From a virus: a DNA stretch of 31,158 bases. Below the pieces are notes generated by a model that saw only the letters and a program-made list of their open reading frames with translations, had not been told where the DNA came from and searched no databases. The first letter of the stretch is position 1, and every line of letters begins with the position of its first letter. The stretch spans positions 1-31,158 of IMG/VR virus record IMGVR_UViG_3300008266_000750; one strand, given 5' to 3'. Of the stretch, positions 1 to 7,626 are shown piece after piece. The position numbers and the translations under genes are program-made.

Positions 1-1316
1 GGCTCTAGAATGTTCCTCTCAAACCAACTCACCTTGCTTTGGAAAATACGTCCAGCAGCATTTTCAAGCGTTTGCACTTCATACTTGGTCTTCTCACCTG
101 GAGTACGAATACCCATAGCTTGTTTCGGTGCTCCAGCAAGCTCCTCCATGCGATTCATCAACTCATTAATCTGAATATCCGCTTGTAACGCTGTTGCGTC
201 TGGACGCAAAAACTCAATGTCACCTTCATCACCCACGAACACCATCTCGCCGGGTTGATATTCAAACTCCTCCACCGTGTTGCCCTTCACCTTCATCACA
301 GGATAGGCAATTAGGTCGAATACGTCAGCCTTGAGGTTCTCTAGGTGGTCAATACGATATTGCAGGCCCACAAGTTGATCTAGAGGCCCCTGAGCCCATA
401 GGTTCTCAGGACGTAGACGCCAACCACAGTGGTACATTGGTTTGCCACCTAGCCAGTTATCATTTTCCTTCATGCGAAGGACAAACATACGATCTACAAC
501 AGTGATAATAACGTTTTTGTGCAACTTCTGGCTATCTGGGTCATAAATGTTACCCCAGAATTCCAGCAACTCCACCATGTCACTTTCTAGGTAGTCGTCA
601 ACGGAACCAAAACCATCAATGGAGAGGTTGGCACTCTTACGCATCTCAGCGTCTTCACGCAACTCTCGCCTGTAGTTCATCATCTTGTTGATGACTTCCT
701 TGTCATACCCAAGGTTTGGCTTTGTTTCCACATCATTCAGGAAGTCCCCAACACTCTTGAGCATACGCCTCACTACAGGACTGTTAGTGAAGGCATCAAC
801 CACAGGATTCATTACAATGTCATGTGGGTCTAGCCGGTAGGCTTTGGGGCCCACATAACGCACCGTAGTGCCCACAATGTCACGCACATAGTCATGTGTG
901 ACAAACACGTTGCCAAAGTCAATGTAGTCATACACAAGTTGACTCACCAGCAACTGGAAGTTTGAAGCCTTGAGCTTCTGCTTCATGTAGTTGGTAATGG
1001 CTTGACGCTTCTTGGCAATGGCGGGATTCTTGTCAGTGGCTTCCCAATAGAACCAATTCTCATTTGGAAATAGAGCCGCCATGTAGTTTGCATGGAGGTT
1101 GTCCCGAATTTGGGTGAGTTTGGGTGTAACTGTTGAGTTCTTCCAAGGCAACCTATTGTTGCTTGTGGTACGAGTGCTCGTAGCAAACAAATAGTTACGA
1201 AGTTCCTGCTTATCCGTCTTCCAAGGATCACGGGCAGCATCCCACTTCACCCACATATCGCTAATGCGAACCGCGAGGGTGTCTTTTTGATAGGGACTTT
1301 GTAATACTGAGTTCAT
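1..1316 (-). CDS. Portal (head-tail connector) protein, C-terminal part missing
   Basis: The frame is open for about 438 codons from an ATG at 1316 and runs off the left edge, so the C-terminus is not seen. It begins MNSVLQSPYQKDTLAVRI and includes NLHANYMAALFPNENWFYWE, a pattern known from podovirus portal proteins that form the dodecameric ring through which DNA is packaged and ejected. The start overlaps the terminase stop as ATGA, so translation is probably coupled. Position directly after the large terminase is the standard one for a portal. The fold is inferred from family resemblance and context, not from one diagnostic motif. Confidence 0.85.
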   Translation of the reverse strand, partial: MNSVLQSPYQKDTLAVRISDMWVKWDAARDPWKTDKQELRNYLFATSTRTTSNNRLPWKNSTVTPKLTQIRDNLHANYMAALFPNENWFYWEATDKNPAIAKKRQAITNYMKQKLKASNFQLLVSQLVYDYIDFGNVFVTHDYVRDIVGTTVRYVGPKAYRLDPHDIVMNPVVDAFTNSPVVRRMLKSVGDFLNDVETKPNLGYDKEVINKMMNYRRELREDAEMRKSANLSIDGFGSVDDYLESDMVELLEFWGNIYDPDSQKLHKNVIITVVDRMFVLRMKENDNWLGGKPMYHCGWRLRPENLWAQGPLDQLVGLQYRIDHLENLKADVFDLIAYPVMKVKGNTVEEFEYQPGEMVFVGDEGDIEFLRPDATALQADIQINELMNRMEELAGAPKQAMGIRTPGEKTKYEVQTLENAAGRIFQSKVSWFERNILE

Positions 1317-2851
1317 GCGTAAGCTACCCCGCCAAAGCGATTGTGGTAAATGATGTTGCCCTTCTTCCTAGCCCAAAGTTTACCTGATGTTCCTGGTTTA
1401 GCAATTTCAATACAAGCGGCCAAGGCATCCTTAACGTCATCGTGTTCGCTATTGGCAAACAACAACTCTTCCTCTAGAATCTGGCAGTTGCCACCCCTAT
1501 AGTGCCAAATCATGTTGTTACTATAGCGGGGTTCTAGTGTTGCAGAGATGCGCTCTGCTTTGCGTAAAGAAGGTGGAGGATAATATTCGTCCAGCGTAAA
1601 CACAATTTGCTGGCTACGCATATACTCCTTAAACTGTTGAATGATGAGCTTCTGTGCCCCTACGGCTTCAGCTCTCATCTTCTTGAACTTCCACTTACGA
1701 TAGACTTTCTCAGCTTTCTCGTACATTTGACTTATCTTGTTGGTCTTGAACCTGTCAATGTCCAGTATGTAATAACTACCATCGTCATCCACACCTACCA
1801 CCATAATCACCGTGAAATCAGATGTGCCCCCAATAGAATAAGCAAAATCCATAGAAGCATAAATAGTAAGAGCCTTATCGCCCACATACCATGCTCCAGA
1901 AATATTCTCTAACGTATCCCGGTTGTAATATTGGAACTTGCTCTTGTCTATCTGCTGTGTCTCAGAGGTATTTGGATTATTATAATACTGAGCGTAAAAC
2001 TGAGTAGTATCTAGGTATTTAGCCTTCTTACGGGCTAGTTCCCTCTCATCAAATCCAAAGGTCTTTCCATCTGCCCTGCGCTGTTTGGGCCACAGGAACT
2101 CCCCATTCTTTTCTACAACCCGCTCAAACACCTCATACACGGGTTTCTCAATGTCATCGTCTGAAGCCTCATCGTAGTAGGTTTCAGTCATCTCCATCAA
2201 ATCCTTGTACAAGTCACCCGGATGGTAACGAGTACCTACAACCCACTCCTTGGCCCCTGTGGTTTCAATTGAGGCCAATTGGCTGTACATGGCCTTCACC
2301 TGAGCCCTACCACTCTCTGTGTAGGCATTGCTAGGCACCACAATGTCATCTAGCACCGCTACGGTACAGTGGGCTCCAGTGAGGTTGCTTGTCAAACCAG
2401 CAGCCTTGATGGAGGGATCACGAATACCCTCTTGTTTACGCTTTGGGTGATCCACAGAAATCTCATCAGCAGTCCACCGCTCACGAGAGTTCTCGTTAAG
2501 GCTCACCATTTCGGGCCAATAGAACCTGTAGGCATCACAGGTGAGAATGTCTTTGATTGCCTTAAGCTGCATGGTTGCCAAGTCACTTGTGGCAGACACA
2601 TACAAGATTGTGGCATCAGGGTGCTTAGTGAGCCACCAAGCCACTCTATAGGCAATACAGGCTGATTTCTGGTGATCTCGGGGCAACAATACTAGCTGGT
2701 TGTCCTTTGCATCTTCACGGGTCCACCAGCGAAACAACTCACAATGAATGTCTCCAAGAACACGATGAGGGGCCACTAGCCGTACAAAAGTCTCTAGGTC
2801 TGCCTCTGCAAGTGTCTTTACATCTGCCTTGGTTTTAGGTGTTTTAGCCAT
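1313..2851 (-). CDS. terL: Terminase large subunit (packaging ATPase/nuclease)
   Basis: A 512-residue DNA-packaging motor. The N-terminal ATPase has a variant Walker A, PRDHQKS at about 57-63, of the type lacking the usual GxxxxGK(S/T), a Walker B VAVLDDI at 164-170 and the coupling-type motif GTRYHPGDLY at 206-215. The C-terminal RNase H-like nuclease shows SMDFAYS with Asp335 and a final acidic cluster EHDDVKDA near 469-476. Length is normal for podovirus enzymes. The start overlaps the upstream HNH gene by 8 bases and the stop overlaps the portal start, so the three are co-translated in the leftward late operon. Confidence 0.95.
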   Translation of the reverse strand: MAKTPKTKADVKTLAEADLETFVRLVAPHRVLGDIHCELFRWWTREDAKDNQLVLLPRDHQKSACIAYRVAWWLTKHPDATILYVSATSDLATMQLKAIKDILTCDAYRFYWPEMVSLNENSRERWTADEISVDHPKRKQEGIRDPSIKAAGLTSNLTGAHCTVAVLDDIVVPSNAYTESGRAQVKAMYSQLASIETTGAKEWVVGTRYHPGDLYKDLMEMTETYYDEASDDDIEKPVYEVFERVVEKNGEFLWPKQRRADGKTFGFDERELARKKAKYLDTTQFYAQYYNNPNTSETQQIDKSKFQYYNRDTLENISGAWYVGDKALTIYASMDFAYSIGGTSDFTVIMVVGVDDDGSYYILDIDRFKTNKISQMYEKAEKVYRKWKFKKMRAEAVGAQKLIIQQFKEYMRSQQIVFTLDEYYPPPSLRKAERISATLEPRYSNNMIWHYRGGNCQILEEELLFANSEHDDVKDALAACIEIAKPGTSGKLWARKKGNIIYHNRFGGVAYA

Positions 2852-3122
2852 TACCTTTCATTCTGTTGCCTTTTGTCTTGGCAACACTACGATTGGTTGA
2901 TCGTTCTTGTACACGAAGATTCTTACGTGCATTACCACCACCACGCTTTAGTGGTGTCTTATGGTCTACATCTTTGCCATCGCCCTTGCTTACACGGCCC
3001 TCACGTTCCATTTGACGCCTAGCGCCATTACGTGCAGCACGGTTGGACTTTTGTTCTTCACTGGCGTGATACTTCTCGTACTCTTTCTTGTAGTCACGCT
3101 TGCCGTTAGTAGAGTAAGGCAT
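2844..3122 (-). CDS. Small HNH-type protein beside the terminase
   Basis: A 92-residue basic protein starting MPYSTNGKRDYKKEYEKYHA. The C-terminal half has an HNH-like pattern: DVDHKTPLKRGG, then NLRV, then NRS, giving the His-Asn-Asn arrangement of the beta-beta-alpha metal fold, but no Cys pairs. HNH proteins next to terminases take part in cos cleavage or packaging in several phages; whether this one does is inference. A longer frame is open upstream to 3248, but the ATG at 3122 overlaps the small-terminase stop as TAATG, which favours the short form. Confidence 0.7.
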   Translation of the reverse strand: MPYSTNGKRDYKKEYEKYHASEEQKSNRAARNGARRQMEREGRVSKGDGKDVDHKTPLKRGGGNARKNLRVQERSTNRSVAKTKGNRMKGNG

Positions 3123-3478
3123 TACTTCACCACCCTTAGTCGCTTCACATCCTCTAGGATGCGCTGTGTGTCCTCTGCGGGTTGTTCCTTTTCCTTCTTG
3201 GGCCTGCCCACGGCACCCTTGGGCTTCCACTGCCCCTCTGCAAGCCACTTGGCAGCAGCAGTGCCTCCTGGAGCCTGTGCGTGGGCTTTAATGGCCTCAA
3301 TGGCCTCAGACCGTAGCAAAGCATCCACCTCAGAGGCCCATAAATCGAGCGTAGAGGCGTGTTTCTCCCTCATGGCTACCCAAGCAGCCCAAGAGCCTGC
3401 AAAACGCATAGCGGCCTTGTATTCGCTTGGATCGCGTAGGGCCACATACTCATCGTGCCAATCAAGAGAGAACTTCAT
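3122..3478 (-). CDS. terS: Probable terminase small subunit
   Basis: A 118-residue mostly helical protein. The N-terminal half (FAGSWAAWVAMREKH) is followed by a segment AAAKWLAEGQW and a basic GRPKKEK stretch at about 91-97, a C-terminal pattern seen in small terminase / DNA maturase A proteins of podoviruses, which recognise the concatemer before the large subunit cuts. It lies two genes upstream of the large subunit in the same operon. Its ATG overlaps the previous stop as ATGA. The assignment rests on the pattern and position; no helix-turn-helix is obvious by eye. Confidence 0.6.
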   Translation of the reverse strand: MKFSLDWHDEYVALRDPSEYKAAMRFAGSWAAWVAMREKHASTLDLWASEVDALLRSEAIEAIKAHAQAPGGTAAAKWLAEGQWKPKGAVGRPKKEKEQPAEDTQRILEDVKRLRVVK

Positions 3479-3720
3479 AGCGTTTCAACTTTTACAATCA
3501 TGCCCTTGGGAATGAGGTTCCTACGGGCCACTTCACCACCAGTGGTATAGGCATGAGTGAGAACTAGGTGCTTATCTGTGTCTTCTAGGACAAACCCCAC
3601 TTGTACTACCACAGGGGCTCCTGTGTGTTCTGTAAGTCCCGTCCAAGGGGTTTCATCAAGCTCACAAGCGTCTTCCCATGTCACCTTCACCAAGGAAAGT
3701 TCACTTGAACCATGAAGCAT
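3475..3720 (-). CDS. Small conserved-looking phage protein, function unknown
   Basis: About 81 residues if read from the ATG at 3720 (MLHGSSELSLVKVTWEDA). The frame is open further to 3753, and an internal GTG at the LVKV region is another possible start because the spacing to a Shine-Dalgarno is poor for all of them. It has a compact alpha/beta look: VKVTWEDA, a middle VVVQVGFVLED, and a C-terminal IPKGMIVKVETL. Similar small proteins occur near lysis and packaging genes of many phages, but I know no function. The start overlaps the upstream membrane-protein gene by 20 bases and the stop overlaps the small-terminase start as ATGA. Confidence 0.65.
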   Translation of the reverse strand: MLHGSSELSLVKVTWEDACELDETPWTGLTEHTGAPVVVQVGFVLEDTDKHLVLTHAYTTGGEVARRNLIPKGMIVKVETL

Positions 3721-3910
3721 GAGAAGCAATCCAACTAATGAATCCACCCACAAAAGAGGCCATTGTCATTCCCATCCAGAACCCACCCTTACCCTTATTG
3801 GCTAGGGCAAGTAGGGCCTTAATGTCACGTTGCATGGAGTCTACTTGGTCACTAAGACTCTTCACTTCAGCTTCCAAACGGCCAAACTCTCGTGGGTCAA
3901 TGGGGTTCAT
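3701..3910 (-). CDS. Coiled-coil protein with one membrane segment (XhlA/holin-like)
   Basis: 69 residues. Residues about 8-38 (EFGRLEAEVKSLSDQVDSMQ and on) form an amphipathic heptad-like helix. A hydrophobic segment at about 44-64 with Gly and Trp follows, then a short tail ending SWFK. This coiled coil plus single-TM layout is that of the haemolysin XhlA family and some class III holins or holin partners. It sits next to another membrane protein and close to the terminase genes. A lysis role is inference; another holin candidate is present at 24881-25282. Confidence 0.6.
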   Translation of the reverse strand: MNPIDPREFGRLEAEVKSLSDQVDSMQRDIKALLALANKGKGGFWMGMTMASFVGGFISWIASHASWFK

Positions 3911-4158
3911 AGCATTTTAGAAACTAATAGTGGTAGGGAACAAACAACGCCACCAGCAATAGTGGCAACAGCATCCATGAGGTCTGGAGTGTGTTTGTCA
4001 CGATGAATGTAGTCGTAAATTTCTTTGCCCACAGCAGCACCCACTACGGCACCAGCAGCGGGATATAGGGCTGGAAAACCAACAAGTGTGCAGGCTACGT
4101 AGGCGGCGCTGAAGATGGCACCGCCGACGACGATGTGGAGGGCTTTGTCGCGGGGCAT
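3907..4158 (-). CDS. Membrane protein with DKALH motif (holin-type or lysis accessory), full-length copy
   Basis: 83 residues from the ATG at 4158, two bases after the tailspike stop; a GTG at 4179 is an alternative start. MPRDKALHIVVGG leads into two closely spaced hydrophobic stretches, a charged segment EIYDYIHRDKHTPDLMDA, and a third hydrophobic stretch at about 64-80. The DK-x-LH...GG...KE.YD...D..DA layout is common in small phage inner-membrane proteins of unknown function. Its first third is nearly identical to the truncated gene at 22770-22892, with 54 identical bases. The stop overlaps the next start as ATGA. Confidence 0.65.
   Translation of the reverse strand: MPRDKALHIVVGGAIFSAAYVACTLVGFPALYPAAGAVVGAAVGKEIYDYIHRDKHTPDLMDAVATIAGGVVCSLPLLVSKML
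4097..4150. repeat. 54-base identical repeat, copy 1
   Basis: This stretch inside the DKALH membrane-protein gene is identical, in the same orientation, to 22828-22881. It encodes roughly residues 4-21 of the protein. Divergence starts abruptly on both sides. Both copies lie just downstream of a tailspike gene. Confidence 0.9.
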
Positions 4159-4160
4159 GG

Positions 4161-6239
4161 TTAGTTGATGCTGCGGCACTTCTCGCGCCAGAACCCGCCC
4201 AGATAAACCATCGTCAGCGTGTCGTTGGCGGTGCCCACGAAGTTCACCGCTCCTGCGGTATAGAAATTGGTGTTCAGGAGCGTGGTATTGCCGTTTGTGA
4301 AGTACAAAGTCAGTTCTTGACCCTCGGCACCGCCACTGAAATTGCTGATGGTTGTTGCGCTTGATGCGCTCAAAGTTAGGCAGTCAAGTCCACCGACTGG
4401 AATAGTTATGTTTGACCCGCTGCTTGAGTAGGCTCGGGTCGCGTTTTTGCCGTCGGTTCTGTTGTAGATCAGATTGTTGTTGGTCGTAGTGTTTTCACCG
4501 CCAACAAATTCAAGCTCCGCTGTCGTAGCTGTGATCTTGTTGTCAAGAATGCGAACGCGACTTGTCCCAGTCAGAAGTGCAGACTCAACTTGCACACCGT
4601 ATGCGGAAGAATTGATCGTGTTGCGAACAACCTCAACGTCATTTGTGTACGACGCGCCGCTTGTGGCGTTGAAAACGATAGCGCGGAAAGTGGCGCTTGC
4701 GGACGCTCCGTTGATCAGGTTGTCAGTGATCTTGATTCTTTCGCCGCCCTCAATGACGATTGAACTGGCGCCGTTCCCACTGGGGCGCACCATGACGCAG
4801 TTCGATACCACCACGTCATAGACTATGCCGTCCACCGCCGGCACGGTGCCAATGCGAATGTCGGCAAGCGCGGAGTTCAGGAACGTGCATCCATCGACAA
4901 CCGTGCCAATGCTCACGTTGTCGGGGGCGGTGCCTTGCGTATCGACATCGATCTCGACGGTCCCGTCATAGCAGTTGTCGAACACGCAGTTTGATACTGT
5001 GACGTTGCGCGATCTGCTGATAGACATTGCCACGCGGTATGCAGCCGTGTAGACGGTAGAACGGTGGTCCCGAACAATGCAGTTGACGGCAGCGTAGTTA
5101 CGACCTTCGGCAAAGTAGACGCCGTGGCGTCCGCAGTTGATCGCCACTGAGTTGGAGATGACGGAGTTGCTCGCCTGGGAAAACTGGAATCCGTATCCAG
5201 TGCCACCGACAAGTCCAACGATATCTTTTGCTTGGCAGTTATTGACCTTGACGTAATTTGTATTCCCGGAGCCACCGCCAGTGCCGGCTGCAAACTTGAA
5301 TCCAATATTCGCGGAGTCCACGGTTACGTCTTCAACCCAGACGTTTTGAACATACGCGCCAGATTCATTTCCGAACAACCAGCCAATCTGCAAGGTGGAC
5401 AGCGCGCCATCACGGTTTACGCCGTCGCCAGTGATCGTTCCGCCGTAGACGTAAAAGCCAGTAACGATGCCCTTGACAACAAAGCCGGCACTGGACCCGC
5501 TCAGTGTGAACTTTGCGCCGTGGGCCATGACAGCAACGCTCTTGCCGTTGAAAATGACCTGACCAATCTTGTATGTTTTTCCTGATTGGAAAACCAATGC
5601 CTGGCCAGTGGATAGCGAATCAATGGCCGCTTGAATTTCTGCGGTATCGTCGGCAACGCCGTCCCCAACAGCGCCAAAATCAGCGACGCTCACCACATCC
5701 CGCAGCTTGCTCTGCACCGTGCGCGTGACTGCGCCGGTGCCTGCCTGTTGGAAATCCTGGGTGGCAGCAGTGGGATACACCGTTGGTTCCTTGGTGAACC
5801 TCCTCACCACTACCTCATCCCCTAAAGTACACGCAGGGATGACTACATTGGTGGTAGACACCGTGACATCAGCAGGAGGAAGCTCCAAACCATTCACTGA
5901 CACCAGAAGAGAAGATACTAGTGGTGTTGCAGGGGCTACAGAGAAGGTGGTTTGCCCTGCTGTAGCCGTAAAACTATAGGTTTGAAAGGCACTACCCGCT
6001 GAAACACCCGTATTTGGCTCCACCTCCACCCCATTGATGTAGAGGGTTTGAGTGTTTGTCGTACCTACATTGAGCAAATCATTGCTATTGAGGTCCAAAT
6101 CTGCCGTCATGGCATTAGGACTAGTTCCGTCAAGACTTAAAGTGTTCTCAATGGCGGCTTCAATGGCATCAAAGTTGTCATTGAGGGCGTCAATTGAGCC
6201 ATAACGGCTACCAATGGTGTTCAGGGATACTTTAGGCAT
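4161..6239 (-). CDS. Tailspike/tail fibre 1 with podovirus anchor and right-handed beta-helix
   Basis: 692 residues. The N-terminus (NTIGSRYGSIDALNDNFDAI, then ADLDLNSNDLLNVG) is the typical podovirus fibre anchor, followed at about 85-150 by a T7-fibre-like beta domain (TATAGQTTFSVAP). At about 180-215 comes the pectate-lyase-type entry VVSVADFGAVGDGVADDTA, then a long beta-helix rich in Asn, Gly and short beta repeats that probably binds or cleaves a surface polysaccharide. By eye the base composition changes near 5700-5800: the anchor matches neighbouring genes, the helix is more GC-rich. That points to a swapped receptor-binding module. It is the first gene after the leftward promoter. 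Confidence 0.9.
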   Translation of the reverse strand: MPKVSLNTIGSRYGSIDALNDNFDAIEAAIENTLSLDGTSPNAMTADLDLNSNDLLNVGTTNTQTLYINGVEVEPNTGVSAGSAFQTYSFTATAGQTTFSVAPATPLVSSLLVSVNGLELPPADVTVSTTNVVIPACTLGDEVVVRRFTKEPTVYPTAATQDFQQAGTGAVTRTVQSKLRDVVSVADFGAVGDGVADDTAEIQAAIDSLSTGQALVFQSGKTYKIGQVIFNGKSVAVMAHGAKFTLSGSSAGFVVKGIVTGFYVYGGTITGDGVNRDGALSTLQIGWLFGNESGAYVQNVWVEDVTVDSANIGFKFAAGTGGGSGNTNYVKVNNCQAKDIVGLVGGTGYGFQFSQASNSVISNSVAINCGRHGVYFAEGRNYAAVNCIVRDHRSTVYTAAYRVAMSISRSRNVTVSNCVFDNCYDGTVEIDVDTQGTAPDNVSIGTVVDGCTFLNSALADIRIGTVPAVDGIVYDVVVSNCVMVRPSGNGASSIVIEGGERIKITDNLINGASASATFRAIVFNATSGASYTNDVEVVRNTINSSAYGVQVESALLTGTSRVRILDNKITATTAELEFVGGENTTTNNNLIYNRTDGKNATRAYSSSGSNITIPVGGLDCLTLSASSATTISNFSGGAEGQELTLYFTNGNTTLLNTNFYTAGAVNFVGTANDTLTMVYLGGFWREKCRSIN

Positions 6240-6270
6240 AGGGAAGGAGCCTTACAATTAGGCGAGTAAC

Positions 6271-6287
6271 AGTCTCTTGTAGAGACT
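6271..6287. promoter_or_regulatory. Hairpin in the leader of the late operon
   Basis: A 7-base perfect inverted repeat (AGTCTCT / AGAGACT) with a 3-base loop lies between the leftward promoter and the tailspike 1 start. Read rightward it is followed by TTTT, so it could stop stray rightward transcription. Read leftward it would be a 5'-UTR stem-loop. Which use applies is not shown by the sequence. Confidence 0.5.
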
Positions 6288-6304
6288 TTTAAGCATTGAA
6301 CGAC

Positions 6305-6333
6305 ATCTTAAAGGAAATTTTAGGTTTTGTCAA
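6305..6333 (-). promoter_or_regulatory. Leftward sigma70-type promoter for the structural operon
   Basis: On the minus strand TTGACA (6333-6328) is followed after 17 bases by TAAGAT (6310-6305). The -35 is a perfect consensus and the spacing is optimal. It lies about 65 bases upstream of tailspike 1, the first leftward gene, in an AT-rich divergent control region. Confidence 0.8.
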
Positions 6334-6396
6334 ATGTTTTTTATTGATTTTTATCAAAAAACATCAAAAATATCTAGACAAAACAGCAAAAAGGAC

Positions 6397-6425
6397 TTGA
6401 CAAATACAAAAAAGTATGATATTTT
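6397..6425 (+). promoter_or_regulatory. Rightward sigma70-type promoter for the first early gene
   Basis: TTGACA at 6397-6402 is followed after 17 bases by TATTTT at 6420-6425. The predicted start near 6432 is about 30 bases before the ATG of the HTH/HNH gene. It is back-to-back with the leftward promoter at 6305-6333, which suits early versus late divergent transcription. Confidence 0.75.
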
Positions 6426-6460
6426 GCCATTTACAGCAATGGTGCTGTAAGGAGAACAAG

Positions 6461-7021
6461 ATGACAGGATGGGTACACAAGTTAACACCAGAAGAGCGGG
6501 AACAACTTTTTGTTTGGGCCTCTGAAGGCGTTGGTTACACAGAAATCTCAAGACGCTTAAACAATAAGGTGAGCAAACAAAGAGTTCAACAATTGTGCCG
6601 AAGGGCTAACATTGATGTAATGGAGAAGAAAAAACGGGAACAACTACAGGAAGAGGAAAAGAAAAGAAAGGTGAAACTAGGTTCTTTTTACCAGGAAGAC
6701 AAAGAACTAGTAGACATGGAGTTAAGAAACAGAGCCTTTAAGAAGTTTCAACAAAAAAGGCGGTGTGGACATTGGAATATGGATATAACCTTTGGAGACA
6801 TTGATTGGCCTTCAGTGTGTCCTATTCTTGGTTTAGAACTAGACTACTATGAACCAAGAAAAGAAAACTCTGCTGAGTTTGACCGTATAGACAGCACCAA
6901 AGGCTACATAAAGGGTAATGTGTGGGTGATAAGCCGTAGGGCCAATAGAGTGAAGAACGACGGAACTGCGGAAGAACATAGGTTGGTGAGCAACGCTATG
7001 TTTAAACAAGGTGTCAAGTGA
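6461..7021 (+). CDS. HTH plus HNH-type endonuclease, first rightward gene
   Basis: 186 residues from the ATG at 6461, chosen because AAGGAG (6449-6454) sits just upstream and the promoter at 6397 precedes it. Residues about 10-52 (PEEREQLFVWASEGVGYTEI then VSKQRVQQLCRRANI) form a DNA-binding helix-turn-helix. A charged linker at 55-75 follows. The C-terminal domain has CPILGLELDYY at 120-130, then FDRIDSTKGYIKGNVWVISR at 140-159 and RANRVKND, the pattern of a phage HNH-like nuclease family with CPxLG...DRID..KGY..GNV..IS..AN..K. It could be a homing-type or host-takeover nuclease, or a DNA-binding regulator. Confidence 0.75.
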   Translation: MTGWVHKLTPEEREQLFVWASEGVGYTEISRRLNNKVSKQRVQQLCRRANIDVMEKKKREQLQEEEKKRKVKLGSFYQEDKELVDMELRNRAFKKFQQKRRCGHWNMDITFGDIDWPSVCPILGLELDYYEPRKENSAEFDRIDSTKGYIKGNVWVISRRANRVKNDGTAEEHRLVSNAMFKQGVK

Positions 7022-7080
7022 TTGTTAGTGAAATGTAAAGAGAAAGGAACACTTTTTCTCTCACAAAGAAGAAAAACACC

Positions 7081-7109
7081 TTGACAAAAATGTTTAGATG
7101 TGTTACTCT
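7081..7109 (+). promoter_or_regulatory. Rightward promoter, TTGACA-17-TACTCT with extended -10
   Basis: TTGACA at 7081-7086, a 17-base spacer ending TGTGT, and TACTCT at 7104-7109. The TG one base before the -10 makes it an extended -10 promoter. The same combination, TTGACA-17-TACTCT with TGTG before the -10, recurs at 12149-12177, which supports both. Confidence 0.75.
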
Positions 7110-7333
7110 TTTTCTAACACTCGGAAGTTTGCCCTGTCTTAACAACACGGGGGGTTGATATGAGTGGGGTCCGAACACCTTTTGTCCTGGGGGACAGAAG
7201 TCTCTAGGGGCTAAACTAGGGAGTCTGATGATACCTCAGGATGACATTTGGTACACAGAAAATGTTAATAGCCTCTCTAAGGTTATTAATTGAACACATC
7301 TAATAATTTTTCCTAGGATGAGATATTTATACT

Positions 7334-7345
7334 AGAGTATACTCT
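7334..7345. promoter_or_regulatory. 12-base perfect palindrome, possible operator
   Basis: AGAGTATACTCT is a perfect dyad just upstream of the terminator hairpin. Its size and symmetry fit a site for a dimeric DNA-binding protein. It contains TACTCT, the same hexamer as the phage -10 elements. No second copy of the full palindrome was seen. Confidence 0.4.
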
Positions 7346-7348
7346 AAT

Positions 7349-7382
7349 GCACAGGGGGCCCTTTGGGGCCCTTTGTGCTTTC
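7349..7382 (+). terminator. Rho-independent terminator
   Basis: Stem GCACA-GG-GGGCCC, loop TTTG, then GGGCCC-TT-TGTGC, where the two central positions can form G-U pairs in RNA, giving up to 13 pairs, followed by TTTCT. It would end transcripts from the HTH/HNH gene and from the promoter at 7081. Confidence 0.75.
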
Positions 7383-7426
7383 TGGGCCTATTATAGGTCA
7401 TTATAGGCTTTATTGTCTGTAATGGC

Positions 7427-7456
7427 TTGACACCAGAATAGTCCTGAAAGGACAAT
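7427..7456 (+). promoter_or_regulatory. Weak candidate promoter after the terminator
   Basis: TTGACA at 7427-7432 and GACAAT at 7451-7456 with an 18-base spacer. The -35 is perfect and the -10 is moderate. It could restart transcription for the small-gene array after the terminator at 7349. A small hairpin GTCCT/AGGAC followed by a T-run overlaps its -10 region, so an alternative role is possible. Confidence 0.4.
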
Positions 7457-7521
7457 TTTTATGAGGGATTTTTTAGGGGCTATGCATAAACAATAGAACA
7501 CCCCCACACCCCCGCCCCCGG

Positions 7522-7556
7522 GTACACGCGTGCACGTGCGTGCCCAGGCGCACGTG
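7522..7556. other. Alternating purine-pyrimidine (Z-DNA-prone) tract with CACGTG inverted repeat
   Basis: Positions 7522-7543 alternate purine and pyrimidine without a break. CACGCGTG (7525-7532) is a palindrome, and CACGTGCG (7533-7540) pairs with CGCACGTG (7549-7556). The tract follows a C-rich run and lies about 70 bases before the DnaA boxes. Confidence 0.65.
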
Positions 7557-7588
7557 AGTGTACTCCGAGGCTCAATCCCGAGTCCATA

Positions 7589-7615
7589 GGGGTTTACCCT
7601 GGTGTTGTACCAGGG
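7589..7615 (+). repeat. Leader hairpin element, copy 0
   Basis: GGGGTTTACCC merges into a hairpin CCCTGGT / ACCAGGG (7597-7603, 7609-7615) with a 5-base loop. It is the first member of the GGGTTT-N-CCC hairpin family found between the small genes downstream. The DnaA boxes follow 11 bases later, and a CATAAACACCC box follows near 7668. Confidence 0.65.
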
Positions 7616-7626
7616 CAACACATGAG

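Larger units (their letters stand above)
7116..7382 (+). ncRNA. Possible phage small RNA of about 265 nt
   Basis: The span runs from the expected start site of the 7081 promoter to the U-run of the terminator at 7349. It holds only micro-ORFs, the best being 21 codons from the ATG at 7228 with a GGGAG upstream (MIPQDDIWYTENVNSLSKVI). A strong promoter followed by a strong terminator with no real gene between suggests a small regulatory RNA, or an attenuated leader for the array downstream. No known RNA family was recognised. Confidence 0.4.

Noticed and set aside
2961-3515. Rightward frame of 184 codons opposite the terminase genes
   Set aside because: Antisense to three well-supported overlapping genes, and no ribosome-binding site.
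7162-7209. 15-codon frame MSGVRTPFVLGDRSL
   Set aside because: Too short, and no ribosome-binding site at proper spacing; more likely part of an untranslated RNA.
7140-7215. tRNA-like GGGGTCCGAAC stretch
   Set aside because: No acceptor stem, anticodon arm or proper T-arm could be formed around it.
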